The position numbers and the translations under genes are program-made. Positions 50,974 to 59,380 of a DNA stretch of 64,000 nucleotides are shown piece by piece; position 1 is the stretch's first letter, and each line of letters opens with the position of its first letter. The notes beneath the pieces were generated by a model. That model was not told the origin of the DNA and did not search any database. It saw only the letters and a program-made list of their open reading frames with translations. Source of the stretch: CALKGK01 sp964649515 (lineage in GTDB: Bacteria > Bacteroidota > Bacteroidia > Flavobacteriales_D > Sanyastnellaceae); NCBI GenBank assembly GCA_964649515.1, contig CAZYPV010000010.1, positions 1 to 64,000 on the forward strand, in the 5' to 3' direction.

Positions 50974-51007
50974 ATGATTGGGTTAGATACAATCATTTTT
51001 ATCTATG
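50974..51007 (+). promoter_or_regulatory. dps promoter with overlapping palindromic operator candidate
   Basis: ATGATTG-N9-CAATCAT (50974-50996) is a perfect 7-bp inverted repeat. Its first arm ends in TTG (50978-50980), which with a 19-nt spacer and TATCTATG (51000-51007) forms a -33/-7 pair facing dps. A dimeric regulator bound here would touch RNA polymerase. The regulator is not known; Fur or PerR-like control of dps is only a guess. Confidence 0.6.
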
Positions 51008-51063
51008 TGTAACATTGCTCACCTTTGTTCCCACAACAGAATGGTAATTTTAAAAGAAAAACG

Positions 51064-51531
51064 ATGAACAACGCGATAGGATTAAAAGAGAGTGCTGCCA
51101 TTGAACGCAGCGATGCATTGAATACCTTATTGGCCAACTACCAATTGTACTACCAAAATGTAAGGGGCTTTCACTGGAACATCAAAGGACCACAGTTTTT
51201 TGAGCTGCACGCCAAGTTTGAGTTGATGTACACCCACGCTCAAGAGATGATTGACATGATTGCTGAACGGATTTTGACTTTGGGCGGACAACCCCTGCAC
51301 AGTTTCTCGGCTTATTTGGAAGCGGCAGAGATCAAAGAGGCGGTGAAGGTTTCTTCTGCTGATGAAACGGTTAAAACGGTTTTGAACAACTTAAATGTTC
51401 TCCTGAGCATGGAACGCGATATTTTGAATGCCGCGGCCGATGCAGGAGACGAAGGAACGGCCACTTTGATGAGCGACGATATTGCACTGCAAGAGAAAGA
51501 GGTGTGGATGTTGGGTGCGTATTTGGGGTAA
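51064..51531 (+). CDS. dps: Dps-family ferritin-like DNA-protecting protein
   Basis: A 155-residue Dps with the ferroxidase residues in RGFHWNIKGPQFFELHAKFE (His, His, Glu) and the conserved DMIAERILTLGGQP. It would assemble into a dodecamer that oxidises and stores iron and shields DNA during oxidative stress or starvation. The ATG at 51064 is preferred over an upstream frame; the promoter lies at 50978-51007. It converges with the kinase gene at 51533, two bases from its stop. Confidence 0.94.
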   Translation: MNNAIGLKESAAIERSDALNTLLANYQLYYQNVRGFHWNIKGPQFFELHAKFELMYTHAQEMIDMIAERILTLGGQPLHSFSAYLEAAEIKEAVKVSSADETVKTVLNNLNVLLSMERDILNAAADAGDEGTATLMSDDIALQEKEVWMLGAYLG

Positions 51532-51532
51532 A

Positions 51533-53386
51533 TCAACGTTCCTTCTTGATCCAATCTGCTTCGAAAGGATTTTTTGTTTTGGAATTCCCAACACTTTCCA
51601 TCAATTGAAAAGGCAGACGAACGACAGCGCATACACCGATGGGTCTGCCCTTGGCATCAAATTTATCGATGATTTCAAAAGGGACGTAATGCTTGCCCTG
51701 ACATAGAATATTCAATCGTTTTTGAATGAGTTTTGTACCTACGGAGGTGCGCATTTCACTGAGGCTTTTGGGTTCTTTGAGTTTCGACTTGTGCTTCTTT
51801 TGTCTGCCCAAACCATTGTCATCTACCCTGACTTCAATGTGGTTGTGACGACGAATGAACTCAATGAGCAGTTTTGGTTTTCGTGATTTCAAATGTTGTA
51901 ATCCATGAATGATGGCATTTTCAATCAAGGGTTGAATGAGCATGTTGGGCAAACTAATTTCTTTCATATTGATGCTTTCAGAACAGAAGACTTCAATGGT
52001 CAATTTGTTCTGAAGTCGGAGGTTTTCCATCACGAGAAATGCATTAAGAGCGGTGCATTCCTCGAGCATGAGGATGAAGTCGTTTTTGGGTTGATGAAGC
52101 ATTTGCCTCATGAGTCGGCCAAAATTCACAATGTATTTGCTGGCAGTCGTATTTTTCCTTCGTAAAATGAGGGAATTGATGTTGTTGAGCGAGTTGGCAA
52201 TGTAATGCGGTTTGAGCTGGAGTAGAAATAGTTTCTGACGCACATCATCGAGTTGGGTACTCAGTTTTCTATTTTCTTCTTGCAAGGCGATTGCGGCCAA
52301 GTTGGCGCGCTCTTTTTGTTCGTAGAAGAGGTCTTTTTCTTCGGATATGCCCCTCATCCGGAAGGATATGGCCAATCCAATAAAAACACATTCAATCCCT
52401 GATCCAAGGGTCATTCCGTTCTGAGTAAGCCAATTCCACGGTAAAGCTCCAAAGTCCTTCAAGATGTATAAAATCACTCCACAGCTGAAAAAACTCCAAG
52501 CCAATAGAAAAATGCCTGCACCTTCATGCCTTCTTCGATAAGCAATTAAGGTAACCCAAGTAATCCAAATCGCGGCGAGAAGATTGTTCCAAACAAGGAC
52601 GAAATAAGCCCATGTCCCCATGTCCAAAAAGCTCAGAACGATGGATATCAATCCGACAAAATAAAAGCACCTCACCACCCAAGAGAAAGCGCTTTCTTCG
52701 TGCTTTTCTCTGAGAAAATGTTGAATGAAAAATAAACTTCCAACAAGGCTGAAGTTGGCGCACAAGACGACTACGCTGCATTCAGATAAATACGGGCAGG
52801 ACTCCAAATAATCGGCTCCAAAAGCATGAATACTCAATTGAGCCAGAGCCACACCTACACACATGACGGAGAAATTTCGGAAGTTCTTCTCCCCGTTGTA
52901 CCAATAAACGCTAAGCGAGACTGCAATGACCAAGAAGATGATGCCCAAATACAGTCCAAGGAACATACTGATGTTTTGCCGGTACTCTAGAAATTCGTTG
53001 GCCGACATGCAGGTGATCGCTGCTGGACCAAAATGATAGGATGCATTGATCAAATTTAAAGTGTCTTTCAGCGGAGGTCGGATCCAAACTTTTCCACCGA
53101 ACAACAGCTTCAATGGGCTGATTTTTTTCGGGGGTGTTTTGGAGGTGTAGAGTTCCAGGTTCCTGACAAGCGGATTGTTCGAAACGATGAAAAAGGGTTC
53201 TTGGTTGTGGAAGGAATCGGGGTGGTTGGGGATGAATTGAAGCAACATGGCCTCCTCGGTTTCCGCTCCTTTTTCATCAACCAGAAAGCTCGTACTAATC
53301 ACCTTCATGTGCTCGCACCCACACGCATGCGCAGCAACTGGCGCTCCCAGAAGGAGTACAAAAACGTAGCGGTAAAATAAAGTCAT
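51533..53386 (-). CDS. LytS-type sensor histidine kinase with 7TM sensor region
   Basis: A 617-residue kinase. Signal-like start (VAAHACGC), a periplasmic part to about residue 135, seven hydrophobic helices to about 335 (7TMR-DISM style), a coiled coil, then a LytS/AgrC-type kinase core: His394 in LKPHYIANSLNNI and the ATP-site MLIQPLIENAIIHGL and DDNGLG. The His box departs from the usual NPHFLFNSLN. LytTR response regulators usually sit beside such kinases; none is in the window, so its partner is unknown. Confidence 0.85.
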   Translation of the reverse strand: MTLFYRYVFVLLLGAPVAAHACGCEHMKVISTSFLVDEKGAETEEAMLLQFIPNHPDSFHNQEPFFIVSNNPLVRNLELYTSKTPPKKISPLKLLFGGKVWIRPPLKDTLNLINASYHFGPAAITCMSANEFLEYRQNISMFLGLYLGIIFLVIAVSLSVYWYNGEKNFRNFSVMCVGVALAQLSIHAFGADYLESCPYLSECSVVVLCANFSLVGSLFFIQHFLREKHEESAFSWVVRCFYFVGLISIVLSFLDMGTWAYFVLVWNNLLAAIWITWVTLIAYRRRHEGAGIFLLAWSFFSCGVILYILKDFGALPWNWLTQNGMTLGSGIECVFIGLAISFRMRGISEEKDLFYEQKERANLAAIALQEENRKLSTQLDDVRQKLFLLQLKPHYIANSLNNINSLILRRKNTTASKYIVNFGRLMRQMLHQPKNDFILMLEECTALNAFLVMENLRLQNKLTIEVFCSESINMKEISLPNMLIQPLIENAIIHGLQHLKSRKPKLLIEFIRRHNHIEVRVDDNGLGRQKKHKSKLKEPKSLSEMRTSVGTKLIQKRLNILCQGKHYVPFEIIDKFDAKGRPIGVCAVVRLPFQLMESVGNSKTKNPFEADWIKKER

Positions 53387-53491
53387 TGCTTCAGCGGTTC
53401 CCAGATCAGCGGGCTGAAGCTATGTCAGCAAGTAAGGTTTCCTTTATCTAATTTGTGAACGTCGAGCACTACTTTGTGAACGTTGGCGGGA

Positions 53492-55012
53492 TCAATACCC
53501 AAACCTTCTTCGAATCACCAACTCCAACTTTCGTTTGTAGTCTTCTTGCAGCCAGTTGAGGTAGTTTTCGGTGGTTTTGGCAATGCAGTAGGAGTATTGC
53601 TTCACGCGAAATTCAATGTCCTGCTCCAAGATGTCGATGAGTTCGAGTCCGTCCCACAATTCCTCGCTGTTGCTTTCCACCATGTCTGCATGTTGCTCAA
53701 TGCTGTTCTCAATGGCGCGTTTGGGTCGGTCTCCCGCACGAGTTACGCGCAAGTATTCCTCTTTCATGTTAAAGTCTTCCCCTTTGTAACCTTTAAACAA
53801 GGCACGCACCTTATCGGGCATTTCATACACAAACTCTTTTTCAATTTCTTCGTCGGAATAGAGTCCGTCAATATACGAGTTGGGCGATCTAAAGATGTCT
53901 TGCCAATTCACGTGAGAATCCCAAAGGTCGAACCTCCTACAGTTGTTCCCCAAGTCAATCACATTGAATTCCTTTTTGTTCGGTAGCACGCGCGATCCTC
54001 TTCCAATCATTTGATGATAGAGTGTGAGGGATTTTGTGGCCCGGTTGAGGATGATGGTTTGCACCGTAGGCTCATCGAAGCCCGTGGTGAGGATGCTCAC
54101 GGAGCTGAGGATGGCGTCGGGTTTTTCTTTGAACCAACGCAGAATTTCTTCCCGTTCTTTTTCGCTGTGGGTATTGTCGAGATGTCGAATTTCATAGCCT
54201 TCATCCAAAAACATTTGGTACACCTGCTTGGAGGTATTGATTCCGTTGTTGAAGATCAAGGTTTTGGTGCCCTTGGCCTTTTCTTCATAGGCGTAGAGGA
54301 GTTTCTCTTGCATGAAGTAATTGCCATAGAGCCGTTCCGATGAACTCACGGTGTAATCTCCATTAATCCCAATCTTGAGCGATCGCAAATTCACATCGTA
54401 GCTGTAGGTGGTTGCTTTGGCCAAGAATCCACTTTCTACCAATGTTTTGATGCTTTCCCCCACAATCAATTCATTGTAATTGTCTTTGAGAGGAAGTTTG
54501 ATGTTGGAGCTGAGTGGGGTAGCGGTAACCCCAAGAATGATTTGTTTTTGGAAGAAGCCAAACAGTTTTCGGAAGGAATTATAGTGGGCTTCATCCACAA
54601 TCACCAAACCAACGTCTTTCATTTCTACCTTCTCATCGTTCAAACGATTGTTCAAGGTTTCTACCATGGCCACGAAGCAAAAGTAGTCTTGTTCATCGTT
54701 CAGCTCTTTGACCTTGCTGTTGATGATTTTGTTCGTCACGCCAATGTCGGTAAGCATTTTACTCGTTTGGGCAAGCAGCTCAATGCGGTGGGTGAGGATG
54801 AGTACTTTCTTCTTGGTTTCGAGGATGTATCTCTTGGCAATTTCGCTGAAGATGACCGTTTTACCTCCACCGGTAGGCAGTTGAAAAAGCAGGTTGTAGT
54901 CTTCGGGATATTTCCGAATGCGTTCAAAAATCTGGTCAATGGCGTTGATCTGATATTCGTAGAGTTTCTTCCCCTCGTTCTGTTCCAATTGCTCGAAAAT
55001 CTCCTCTGACAT
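53492..55012 (-). CDS. SF2 DEAD/DEAH-type helicase
   Basis: A 506-residue helicase: Walker A LPTGGGKTVIF, DEAH box VIVDEAHYN, VTATPL (III), LTTGFDEPTV (V) and QMIGRGSR (VI). It resembles the RadD/YejH and type III restriction-helicase group; a C-terminal helical part (from about 360) is not assigned. Role in repair or RNA metabolism is open. A minus-strand TATCTTTG (55049-55042) lies 30 bp before the ATG at 55012, which argues against an upstream frame start. Confidence 0.88.
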   Translation of the reverse strand: MSEEIFEQLEQNEGKKLYEYQINAIDQIFERIRKYPEDYNLLFQLPTGGGKTVIFSEIAKRYILETKKKVLILTHRIELLAQTSKMLTDIGVTNKIINSKVKELNDEQDYFCFVAMVETLNNRLNDEKVEMKDVGLVIVDEAHYNSFRKLFGFFQKQIILGVTATPLSSNIKLPLKDNYNELIVGESIKTLVESGFLAKATTYSYDVNLRSLKIGINGDYTVSSSERLYGNYFMQEKLLYAYEEKAKGTKTLIFNNGINTSKQVYQMFLDEGYEIRHLDNTHSEKEREEILRWFKEKPDAILSSVSILTTGFDEPTVQTIILNRATKSLTLYHQMIGRGSRVLPNKKEFNVIDLGNNCRRFDLWDSHVNWQDIFRSPNSYIDGLYSDEEIEKEFVYEMPDKVRALFKGYKGEDFNMKEEYLRVTRAGDRPKRAIENSIEQHADMVESNSEELWDGLELIDILEQDIEFRVKQYSYCIAKTTENYLNWLQEDYKRKLELVIRRRFGY

Positions 55013-55041
55013 GCGGTCGCTGACTTTTTTTTGGTGATTGG

Positions 55042-55049
55042 CAAAGATA
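55042..55049 (-). promoter_or_regulatory. -7 box of the SF2 helicase gene
   Basis: TATCTTTG on the minus strand, a perfect match, 30 bp before the chosen start; expected leader about 25 nt. Confidence 0.55.
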
Positions 55050-55143
55050 CCCACAAATAAATGGGTGTCAAAATGTATGGGTGCTTGAAATGAAAAAAGT
55101 CCAAAATCCTGCTTTTTCCATTGTCATTTTCCACCTTTGTTGC

Positions 55144-55806
55144 ATGAAAGCAAGTTTAGCTCCTTCTTGGAGAGCAGCACTAGAAGATGAACTAAATGCC
55201 CCTTACTTCGAAAGACTGGAATCGCTGGTGGAAGAGGCCTACTCCGAAGGAGAGTGTTTCCCATCAAAGTCGGAGATTTTTCGGGCTTTTGATCTCTGCG
55301 CTCTCGATGAGGTGAAGGTGGTGATTTTAGGACAAGACCCCTACATTCAAAAAGGGCAGGCCAATGGACTCGCTTTTTCTGTGCAAGAAGGAATTCCTTT
55401 TCCGCCCAGTTTACGCAACATCCATCGAGAACTGTCGGAGAGCAAAGCATTGAGCGGGAAATTCACGGGCGACTTGAGTACTTGGGCAAGACAAGGGGTT
55501 CTTTTGCTGAATGCGTGCTTAACAGTGAGGGCAGGGGAAAGCAATTCACACCAACATTTTCCTTGGGACCGGTTTACTGATGCGGTGATTCGTTTGCTGA
55601 ATGAGGAAAAAAGGAGCAAGGTGTTTTTGCTGTGGGGCAGTTTTGCGCAAAAGAAGGCCAAGGAGGTGGCTGAAAAGCGACACCTCGTACTAAAGGCACC
55701 ACATCCGTCTCCGCTCAGCGCTTATCGCGGTTTTTTTAGCTGCAATCATTTTAATTTGGCGAATGATTACCTTGTTCAACAAAATCAAACCCCTATCCAA
55801 TGGTGA
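55144..55806 (+). CDS. ung: Uracil-DNA glycosylase, family 1
   Basis: A 220-residue UNG with catalytic Asp65 (GQDPY) and His187 (HPSPLS). It removes uracil from DNA to start base excision repair. Two signature positions differ: the usual GQDPYH is GQDPYI (Ile68) and SAHRG is SAYRG. Both catalytic residues are in place, so activity is likely. The ATG at 55144 fits; the frame extends 63 bp upstream without conservation. The 3' end overlaps the next gene by 7 bp. Confidence 0.94.
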   Translation: MKASLAPSWRAALEDELNAPYFERLESLVEEAYSEGECFPSKSEIFRAFDLCALDEVKVVILGQDPYIQKGQANGLAFSVQEGIPFPPSLRNIHRELSESKALSGKFTGDLSTWARQGVLLLNACLTVRAGESNSHQHFPWDRFTDAVIRLLNEEKRSKVFLLWGSFAQKKAKEVAEKRHLVLKAPHPSPLSAYRGFFSCNHFNLANDYLVQQNQTPIQW

Positions 55807-56561
55807 ACCGTGTTCGTTTTAGTTCCATTTTCATGATCAGCCTCTTGTGTTTGATCTCTTGCCGAAAGGAAGAAGACCAAGATTTGCCTTTGATTTCTTC
55901 TCCTGAGTGGGATTTGTCCGAAGGCAGTTTCTTCGAAAACGATACGCTCTTCGTTCTTGCCAGCAGTGAGTTGCGTTTTTCTGCAGAAGTGAGCGACGAT
56001 GAGGCCTTGAATCAATACCGTTTGCGTTTCACCCCGAAAACCACTTCCGAACTGCACCCCGATCAAGGAAATTATCTGGTTCAAGACATTGCTTCTTTGA
56101 ATGGAACGGAGGGAGAGGTGAATTTCAATGCTCCTTTGGGCAATTTGCTGCGCGGTACTTGGGATTTTGAATTGAGTGTGGTGGATGAGTCGGGAAAACA
56201 AGCAACACCTTACACCCAAGCAGTGCAAATCTTGAATCCCAATTTGCCGCTATTGGAATTGGATAGTGTGGGCGCACAAACGTCCTTTCAAAACCTCAAC
56301 TTTTCAGTGGGTGAAACGTTTACCATGAACGGAACGCTTGCTTGTGAGCTGTTTCTAGATCAAATGGAAATGACCTATTTCCAAGGAGGAAATGCGGTGA
56401 ACACGAGTAACTTCTTTTTGAGCGGAAATACCTTTGAACTCGCCGATTTAGGGACATTTTCCATCCCCGCAAATGTGGACGGCGATTTCACCCTTCACCT
56501 AACTTTTTTCGCCCAAAACAATGTGGGTTTGAAGACGGTCTTGAACGGAACGGTGAACTGA
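55800..56561 (+). CDS. Lipoprotein with beta-sandwich domains (DUF4625-like)
   Basis: A 253-residue protein with a lipobox (LCLISC) after a short signal. The mature chain is beta-rich with no Cys and no catalytic motif: NQYRLRFTPK, RGTWDFELSVVDESGKQ and TFMNG-type strands, like DUF4625 proteins of Bacteroidota. Probably an outer-membrane-anchored binding or structural lipoprotein. It is translated together with ung (7-bp overlap), a pairing with no clear functional link. Confidence 0.78.
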   Translation: MVNRVRFSSIFMISLLCLISCRKEEDQDLPLISSPEWDLSEGSFFENDTLFVLASSELRFSAEVSDDEALNQYRLRFTPKTTSELHPDQGNYLVQDIASLNGTEGEVNFNAPLGNLLRGTWDFELSVVDESGKQATPYTQAVQILNPNLPLLELDSVGAQTSFQNLNFSVGETFTMNGTLACELFLDQMEMTYFQGGNAVNTSNFFLSGNTFELADLGTFSIPANVDGDFTLHLTFFAQNNVGLKTVLNGTVN

Positions 56562-56563
56562 GC

Positions 56564-56890
56564 TCAGTCCTCCAATTCATCTTCAACCATCCAAAGCGAT
56601 TCCTGCATTTCGCCAGCTGCTTTTTGCTCTTTGCCGGCTTTTGCCAATTCGATTCCCGCCATTAAAATCTTCTTCGCTTCAATCAAACGCCCTTCCTCAA
56701 AGAGCCAAAGTCCAACTTGGTGGTAGGCACCGAGGTATTCAGGCTGGTCTTGAATGAGTTGTAAGCCCGCTTCAATGGCTTCCCCTTTTTTACCTTCCTT
56801 GGCCAATTCAAGAGCAAGTGCGTAGTTCAGAAAAGCGTCATTGGGCTGTTCTGTGAGCATTTCCAGGAGCAATTGTTTACGTGTTTTCAT
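56564..56890 (-). CDS. Small TPR-repeat protein
   Basis: A 108-residue cytosolic protein of helix pairs: DAFLNYALALELAKEGKKGEA and GAYHQVGLWLFEEGRLIEAKKI match tetratricopeptide repeats (Trp/Leu/Gly/Tyr/Ala/Pro positions). It overlaps the WD40 gene by 14 bp, so the two are co-translated and probably bind in one complex. Function not known. Confidence 0.83.
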   Translation of the reverse strand: MKTRKQLLLEMLTEQPNDAFLNYALALELAKEGKKGEAIEAGLQLIQDQPEYLGAYHQVGLWLFEEGRLIEAKKILMAGIELAKAGKEQKAAGEMQESLWMVEDELED

Positions 56891-57794
56891 CGATTTTCCA
56901 GAAGATTATTCGTCGGTCATCCCCAGCACTCACGAGGATTTCAAGTTCATTGTTCCAAATCAGAGTATTGATGGAGTGGGTGTGGGTATGCATTTGCGGT
57001 CGGCGCGCACGATGCAACAAATCCATGCTGCTGATGTCCCACAAGGTCAAAGTTTTGTCTCTGCTGGCGCTCACCAAGTATTTGTTTTTCACCAATTGAA
57101 GGTCGTAGATGCCAAAATTATGTGCAGGGATGGCCAATACTTCATCAAAGCCGTCTTTTTTCCATAGGCGAAGATGCCCATCCTTTCCTCCTGTAATGAT
57201 GATTTTCTTTTTGGGGTGATGAAGCATCGAAAACACCCCACCTTCATGGGCTTGCCATTCGTGGTGTGTATTGAAGAACACATCGTCCATTACGGTGGCC
57301 ATTCCGTTGCTTTGCCCAATGAAAATTCGGCCATCTTCCAAAGCTTCGATGCATCGAATTTTCGAAGGTGACATCACGATGGTGCGGTAGAGGCTCATTT
57401 CAGGGTAGTTCCAAACTTGGAGTTTGCCTGCACCACCACCGCTCAATAAAAGTTCCTTGCCGTCTTGATTTCGCCACCGCAAAAAAGAAAACACGCCTTT
57501 TTCATGGGCTTGGAGCAATCGAAGTTCTTTGGATGCTTTCAAATCAATGAGGTGGATTCCTCCCAAGCTGTTCCCTAGGAGAAGCAAGCCGGCTTCTCGA
57601 TGGTGCTCAATGGCAAAACAGGGCTGTTCTAAGCGAACACTGAATGGACTCGCAGTCATGGTTTTGAGGTCCCATTCAGCCAAAAACCGATCTCCGGAGC
57701 AGGTGAAAATGCTGTTCTGGGATTTGCCTAAACTGGTGTCGTAAATCGGACCCGTGTGTCCTTTCGTTTCGCCTATTTTGATGAATTTACTCAC
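56877..57794 (-). CDS. WD40-repeat protein
   Basis: A 305-residue cytosolic protein made of about seven WD40 repeats, with motifs such as GHTGPIYDTS, GDRFLAEWDL, GGKDGHLRLW, ASRDKTLTLW and AGDDRRIIFW. It forms a beta-propeller that binds other proteins. The start codon is GTG at 57794, and a perfect -7 box TATCTTTG lies just ahead (57806-57799), so the message may be leaderless. It overlaps the TPR gene by 14 bp. Such propeller/TPR pairs occur in Bacteroidota without assigned function. Confidence 0.85.
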   Translation of the reverse strand: MSKFIKIGETKGHTGPIYDTSLGKSQNSIFTCSGDRFLAEWDLKTMTASPFSVRLEQPCFAIEHHREAGLLLLGNSLGGIHLIDLKASKELRLLQAHEKGVFSFLRWRNQDGKELLLSGGGAGKLQVWNYPEMSLYRTIVMSPSKIRCIEALEDGRIFIGQSNGMATVMDDVFFNTHHEWQAHEGGVFSMLHHPKKKIIITGGKDGHLRLWKKDGFDEVLAIPAHNFGIYDLQLVKNKYLVSASRDKTLTLWDISSMDLLHRARRPQMHTHTHSINTLIWNNELEILVSAGDDRRIIFWKIDENT

Positions 57795-57798
57795 GCAT

Positions 57799-57806
57799 CA
57801 AAGATA
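57799..57806 (-). promoter_or_regulatory. -7 box of the WD40 gene at the start codon
   Basis: Minus-strand TATCTTTG, perfect consensus, four bases from the GTG start. A transcript starting at usual distance would begin at or next to the start codon. Confidence 0.55.
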
Positions 57807-57846
57807 CGTTGTGAAATCGAATTGAGGGGTGTAACTTAGCATTACT

Positions 57847-57930
57847 ATGAACAAGATTTTTGCCGCTGCTGCCGTCCTTATTGTGATTCTCTACATCATC
57901 AACCGTGTGAAATTACGGAAGGGAGAGTAA
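57847..57930 (+). CDS. 27-residue single-helix membrane peptide upstream of hisS
   Basis: MNKIFAAAAVLIVILYII then basic NRVKLRKGE: one membrane helix with a positively charged end, a plausible tiny membrane protein. A possible -33/-7 pair (TTG 57809-57811, 20-nt spacer, TAACTTAG 57832-57839) lies directly ahead. It ends 48 bp before hisS. Whether it is translated, or is a leader peptide for hisS, cannot be told from sequence; it contains no His codon, which argues against His-dependent attenuation. Confidence 0.45.
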   Translation: MNKIFAAAAVLIVILYIINRVKLRKGE

Positions 57931-57952
57931 GAGGCTTACGTCCCAGTTTTTG

Positions 57953-57960
57953 TAGTTTTG
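57953..57960 (+). promoter_or_regulatory. hisS: -7 box of hisS
   Basis: TAGTTTTG fits TAnnTTTG and sits 18 bp before the hisS ATG; expected start near 57964. No -33 TTTG seen at normal distance. Confidence 0.5.
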
Positions 57961-57978
57961 CGCAACAATTCTAAGCGC

Positions 57979-59343
57979 ATGTCAAAACCCTCCATATTGA
58001 AAGGCACTCGTGACTTTGGTCCAGAAGTCATGGTGAAACGAAATTACATTTTCAACACCATCCGCAGCACTTTCGAGCGATTTGGTTTCCTTCCAATTGA
58101 AACGCCCGCCATGGAGCGTATCGAAACCCTCACGGGGAAATACGGTGAAGAAGGAGATCAGTTGATTTTTAAGATTTTGAACAATGGCGATTTCTTGTCG
58201 AAAGCCGATCATGAAGCAATGGCGGCTGGCGATTCGAAAAAGGCCAGCTTCAGCATTTCAAAAAAGGCCCTGCGTTACGACTTAACGGTGCCTTTCGCTC
58301 GTTTTGTGGTGATGAACCAAAGTGCTTTGAGTTTTCCTTTCAAGCGCTATCAAATTCAACCCGTTTGGAGAGGAGATCGTCCGGGAAGAGGAAGGTACCA
58401 AGAATTCTACCAATGCGATGTGGATGTTGTGGGCAGCGATAGCTTGATCAACGAGGTGGAACTGATTCAGATTTTTGACGATGTGCTGACAAATTTGTCT
58501 ATTCCGAATTTCAAGATCAAACTGAACAATCGGAAAATTTTGGCGGGACTCGCAGAGAAGATTGGTGCAGGGGATAAGATGACGGACATGTGCGTGGCGA
58601 TCGATAAGCTCGATAAAATTGGTGAGGAAAAGGTGAAGGAAGAACTGCAACAACGCGGATTTGATGCCGAACAGATTGAAGGTCTGGCGCCTGTTTTCGC
58701 TTTGCCCAATCGTACTTTGGAAGCATTGGAAATGATGTCCGAAACCCTCGCTGGAAATGAGCTGGGTGAGAAAGGACTGGAGGAGCTGCGTTACGTGTTG
58801 TCTCGCTGCGAGCAATTGGGTGTGGCCCAAGACAGTTTGGAGTTCGATCCACTGCTGGCTCGCGGACTAAATTATTACACGGGAGCCATTTTTGAAGTGA
58901 AGGTTGAAGGGGCCAGTGTAGGAAGCATTTGTGGAGGTGGAAGGTATGACGACCTCACCGGTATTTTTGGTCTGCCCAATGTTTCAGGCGTAGGAATTTC
59001 GTTTGGTGCAGATCGGATTTATGATGTTTTGGAAGAATTGAATCTCTTTCCTGCCAGCACCAAGGGAACCGTTAAGCTCTTGTTTGTGAATTTTGGAGAA
59101 GAAGAAGCACTGTACTGCATGAAGCTGTTGAAGGAGTTGAGAGGAAAAGGTTTGCGCGCCGAGATTTACCCTAGTGCTGCCAAGATGGCCAAGCAAATGA
59201 AATACGCCAACGACAAAGGCATCCCGTATGTGGCCGTTGTGGGTTCTCGAGAAATGGAAACGGGAATGATTGCGGTAAAGAACATGGAAACGGGCGAACA
59301 AACATCGGTGGAACGCACCGAACTTTTGGAGTTTTTGGCTTAA
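57979..59343 (+). CDS. hisS: Histidine--tRNA ligase
   Basis: A 454-residue class II synthetase: motif 1 region GTRDFGPEVMVKRNYIF, motif 2 PVWRGDRPGRGRYQEFYQCD, histidine-A box RGLNYYTG and motif 3 GGRYDDL, GVGISFGADR. The C-terminal anticodon-binding domain follows residue 350. It charges tRNA-His. The ATG at 57979 is used; a TTG at 57958 sits inside the -7 box and is rejected. Confidence 0.97.
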   Translation: MSKPSILKGTRDFGPEVMVKRNYIFNTIRSTFERFGFLPIETPAMERIETLTGKYGEEGDQLIFKILNNGDFLSKADHEAMAAGDSKKASFSISKKALRYDLTVPFARFVVMNQSALSFPFKRYQIQPVWRGDRPGRGRYQEFYQCDVDVVGSDSLINEVELIQIFDDVLTNLSIPNFKIKLNNRKILAGLAEKIGAGDKMTDMCVAIDKLDKIGEEKVKEELQQRGFDAEQIEGLAPVFALPNRTLEALEMMSETLAGNELGEKGLEELRYVLSRCEQLGVAQDSLEFDPLLARGLNYYTGAIFEVKVEGASVGSICGGGRYDDLTGIFGLPNVSGVGISFGADRIYDVLEELNLFPASTKGTVKLLFVNFGEEEALYCMKLLKELRGKGLRAEIYPSAAKMAKQMKYANDKGIPYVAVVGSREMETGMIAVKNMETGEQTSVERTELLEFLA

Positions 59344-59380
59344 GTCCCATGTGCTTAACATAAGAAAGTCAAAAAGTTGC

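Noticed and set aside
57958..57978. TTG start for hisS
   Set aside because: It lies in the -7 box TAGTTTTG; the ATG at 57979 matches the conserved enzyme start.
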